Source of the DNA: Chara braunii
Lineage: Eukaryota > Streptophyta > Charophyceae > Charales > Characeae
Length of the DNA: 21,095 bases
Direction of reading: 5' to 3'
Assembly (NCBI GenBank): GCA_003427395.1
Contig: BFEA01000572.1
Span: forward strand, 103,543-124,637
Shown here: positions 19,337-21,095 of the stretch, in pieces
Position numbering within the stretch: the stretch's first letter is position 1
Layout of the letters: every line of letters starts with the position of its first letter
Translations under genes and position numbers: made by a program
Notes under the pieces: generated by a model
Seen by the model: only the letters and a program-made list of their open reading frames with translations
What the model was told of the DNA's origin: nothing
The model's database searches: none

Positions 19337-20935
19337 ATGGCGGACCCAGCTTCCGCGGCAGAAGCGGGAGGCGATGACGCCGAGAAGACGATCTCCTCAC
19401 GCAACAAAGTTGAGGGATTTCTGAACGGACTTCCTGAGAATGTCAGAGCTCGGGTCGAGCAGCTGCGTTCCCTCCAGTCCAGAATAGATGAAGCTATGAA
19501 AGAATGGGACAAACAGGAGGCGGCTATGGCGGCGGCTATGGCGGCTATGGAGTCAACTGCTGCCGGAGGTGCAACGGTCTTGACAACGACTGCTGTTGTT
19601 GCTGACCCATCGTCACAAGGGGAATCCATAGCAAAGGAACCTAAGAAGGAATCTCCGAACGAAATCTGTCCCGATTCCGTCGTAGATTTCGAAAAGGTTA
19701 TTGAGGATTTGTACAGAGAGAGGTTGGAGCTGATTACGGCCGGGGGGGGTGTGGAGGGAGACGAGGGATCGAGTCCTGGACCCAAAGAAGACGCTTTTCC
19801 TCCCTTCTGGTCAACAGCTATGTCCAAGTGCGCTCTGGGCCAGTTTATCTCTCTTGCGGACGGCGAAGTGCTGAAGAATCTTCGCGATATCCGATGCAAG
19901 GTGATTGATGACGTGGACATCGATCGGGATGACGAATCGGATGGCGGGAAAGACGCCCTGACGTCGTCATCAAAAAATCACGGTAAGGATGAACGCGGCG
20001 GGCGGCGCCGCCCCCGCCGCCCCCATTCTTTCACTCTCGAATTTGTCTTCCATCCCAACGAGTACTTCACAAACGAGGTCCTCAGCAAAACGTTTTACGT
20101 CAATGGCGCTGAGGACGATCCGAAGGTGTGGAAAGTCGATGGTACCAAGATCGATTGGAAAGAAGGTCGTAATCTGTGTGTATCTAAGCGGTCAAGAAGT
20201 CGGATTAGGGCTTTATGGAAATCCGTGTGGAACGATGGGGAAGAGGAGAAGCCAAACTGTGTGGCTGAACCTGGACCGAAGGGTGGACCAGGTGCCGAAC
20301 CAGAGTCGACGGCTGCACCAGGTTCTGAACCTGGATCGACAGCTGGACCAGAGGCGGTATCTGGTGCCGAAGCTTCTTTTGAAAACAGTGACAGCTTTAA
20401 GTCGTTCTGGACGGCTTCGTTCGGCGATTGTGGCGCTGTAGATGAAGATGATTGGAAGAGTTTCTTCGATTTCTTTGGCCCAATTTTTGTGGATTTCCCG
20501 CCCCGCCCTGTTCTCTACCCACCTACTCTTCCTCCTATCATTACCACTAATAGTGATGGGACCACCACTACCGTTAGTCGTCCTCCTCATCCAAATTCAT
20601 TTGTCACTACGATTACTTACACTGGTACAACCGTTACGTTATCGTCCGTTATGGACAATAAGACAAAGAGCGATCACGAAGATACTAACGGTACTAACAA
20701 GGATGGTGAAAAGGTTGATAACGCAAGTGCTACCGGTAGTGGTGATGATTGTAAGGTGTTTCAAGTCAGAGGTGTCACTTACGAATTAGATAAGCTGAGG
20801 GATCGATTGCTAGACCACTATATAATAGGGTTGGCGATCAAAGACAACTTGATTCCAAGGGCGGTTCACTGGTACACAGGAGAAGCAGTGGAAGATGACG
20901 ACGAGGACGAGGAGGAAGATGAGGACTTCGATTGA
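19337..20935 (+). CDS. NAP1-like nucleosome assembly protein (histone chaperone), intronless
   Basis: This is an uninterrupted 532-codon frame with a good start context (ATGG). NAP-family chaperones bind H2A-H2B (and H3-H4) and move between cytosol and nucleus. Visible family features: the dimerisation helix start, LPENVRARVEQLRSLQ (residues 32-47); FPPFW (154-158) for the usual IPxFW; HSFTLEFVFHPNEYF (230-244), the core beta-strand region; GTKIDWKEGRNL after it; WKSFFDFFGPIF (373-384) for the SFFxFFxPP motif; and a C-terminal IKDNLIPRAVHWYTGEAVED followed by an acidic tail (residues 495-532). Compared with typical NAP1 (about 350-400 aa) it carries three extra stretches: an Ala/Met-rich break in the long helix (about 61-105), a Pro/Gly/Glu repeat (about 305-350), and a Pro/Thr-rich insert (about 385-475). 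No CaaX-like end is present. It could be a retrocopy. The family call is firm; the function is likely but untested. Confidence 0.85.
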   Translation: MADPASAAEAGGDDAEKTISSRNKVEGFLNGLPENVRARVEQLRSLQSRIDEAMKEWDKQEAAMAAAMAAMESTAAGGATVLTTTAVVADPSSQGESIAKEPKKESPNEICPDSVVDFEKVIEDLYRERLELITAGGGVEGDEGSSPGPKEDAFPPFWSTAMSKCALGQFISLADGEVLKNLRDIRCKVIDDVDIDRDDESDGGKDALTSSSKNHGKDERGGRRRPRRPHSFTLEFVFHPNEYFTNEVLSKTFYVNGAEDDPKVWKVDGTKIDWKEGRNLCVSKRSRSRIRALWKSVWNDGEEEKPNCVAEPGPKGGPGAEPESTAAPGSEPGSTAGPEAVSGAEASFENSDSFKSFWTASFGDCGAVDEDDWKSFFDFFGPIFVDFPPRPVLYPPTLPPIITTNSDGTTTTVSRPPHPNSFVTTITYTGTTVTLSSVMDNKTKSDHEDTNGTNKDGEKVDNASATGSGDDCKVFQVRGVTYELDKLRDRLLDHYIIGLAIKDNLIPRAVHWYTGEAVEDDDEDEEEDEDFD

Positions 20936-21051
20936 AATTCCGAGGAGAAGGAGATGATGGAAGACAGGAGGACGAAGGACGAATTGATGAATAAGTGGGA
21001 TTAATGTCACTAGGAGTGGGTATTGGGGAAAAAGAAGGGGTGTGGGGGGGG

Positions 21052-21055
<4 letters not shown>
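20936..21055 (+). other. 3' flank of the NAP1-like gene
   Basis: This is purine-rich sequence with a GGGG-rich stretch at 21036-21052. There is no canonical AATAAA signal (AATAAG occurs near 20990) and no poly(A) run that would mark a young retrocopy. No gene. Confidence 0.5.

Positions 21056-21095
<40 letters not shown>
21056..21095. repeat. (AG)n microsatellite at right edge
   Basis: Twenty AG dinucleotides end the window, mirroring the tract at 1-80. Confidence 0.98.

Noticed and set aside
19120-19920. 266-codon minus-strand frame
   Set aside because: Runs antisense to the NAP1-like gene and its upstream region, Ser/Ala-rich as expected for a shadow frame.

Overview
The window looks like nuclear DNA of a charophyte green alga, most plausibly a Chara-type alga. 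This rests on the style of the two non-LTR retrotransposons, an embedded green-lineage mitochondrial fragment (rps11 and small-subunit rRNA) and a plant-type NAP1-like gene. The species call is an inference from sequence style, not a database match. Both ends of the window are (AG)n microsatellite.

Layout. Positions 1-1678 are non-coding, repeat-rich flank with a 116-bp-period tandem duplication and a double A-tract duplication. Positions 1679-18626 are one nested retrotransposon block. It comprises a small minus-strand A-tailed insertion (1679-1795), a first LINE (about 1813-9226: 5' leader, ORF1 with zinc knuckle, ORF2 with endonuclease, reverse transcriptase and zinc-binding tail, 3' UTR), and a second, different LINE (about 9227-18554, same general plan). 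The second LINE's ORF2 is itself interrupted by about 715 bp of mitochondrial-derived DNA. Both LINEs are decayed: stops, frameshifts and lost catalytic residues. Positions 18627-19336 return to host sequence and hold a Pol III tRNA-like/SINE candidate and a G-box. Positions 19337-20935 encode an intact, intronless NAP1-like histone chaperone of 532 aa, the only gene here that looks functional.

Best observation. The two outer edges of the retrotransposon block fit together. A 15-bp target-site duplication (1798-1812 and 18627-18641) flanks the block. Joining the left flank (ending 1678) to the right flank (from 18636) recreates a 27-bp unit that is the tandem partner of the adjacent 27-bp unit (24 of 27 identical). 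This reconstructs the pre-insertion locus from the window alone, and shows that at least two insertions hit the same target. Layers can be ordered: host tandem repeat, then the small insertion, then the LINE block, with mitochondrial DNA entering the second LINE after that copy had integrated or been copied.

I see no operon, CRISPR array, defence system or other multi-gene functional system. The interest lies in the nested insertion history, the mitochondrial mosaic, and the divergent intronless NAP1-like gene.
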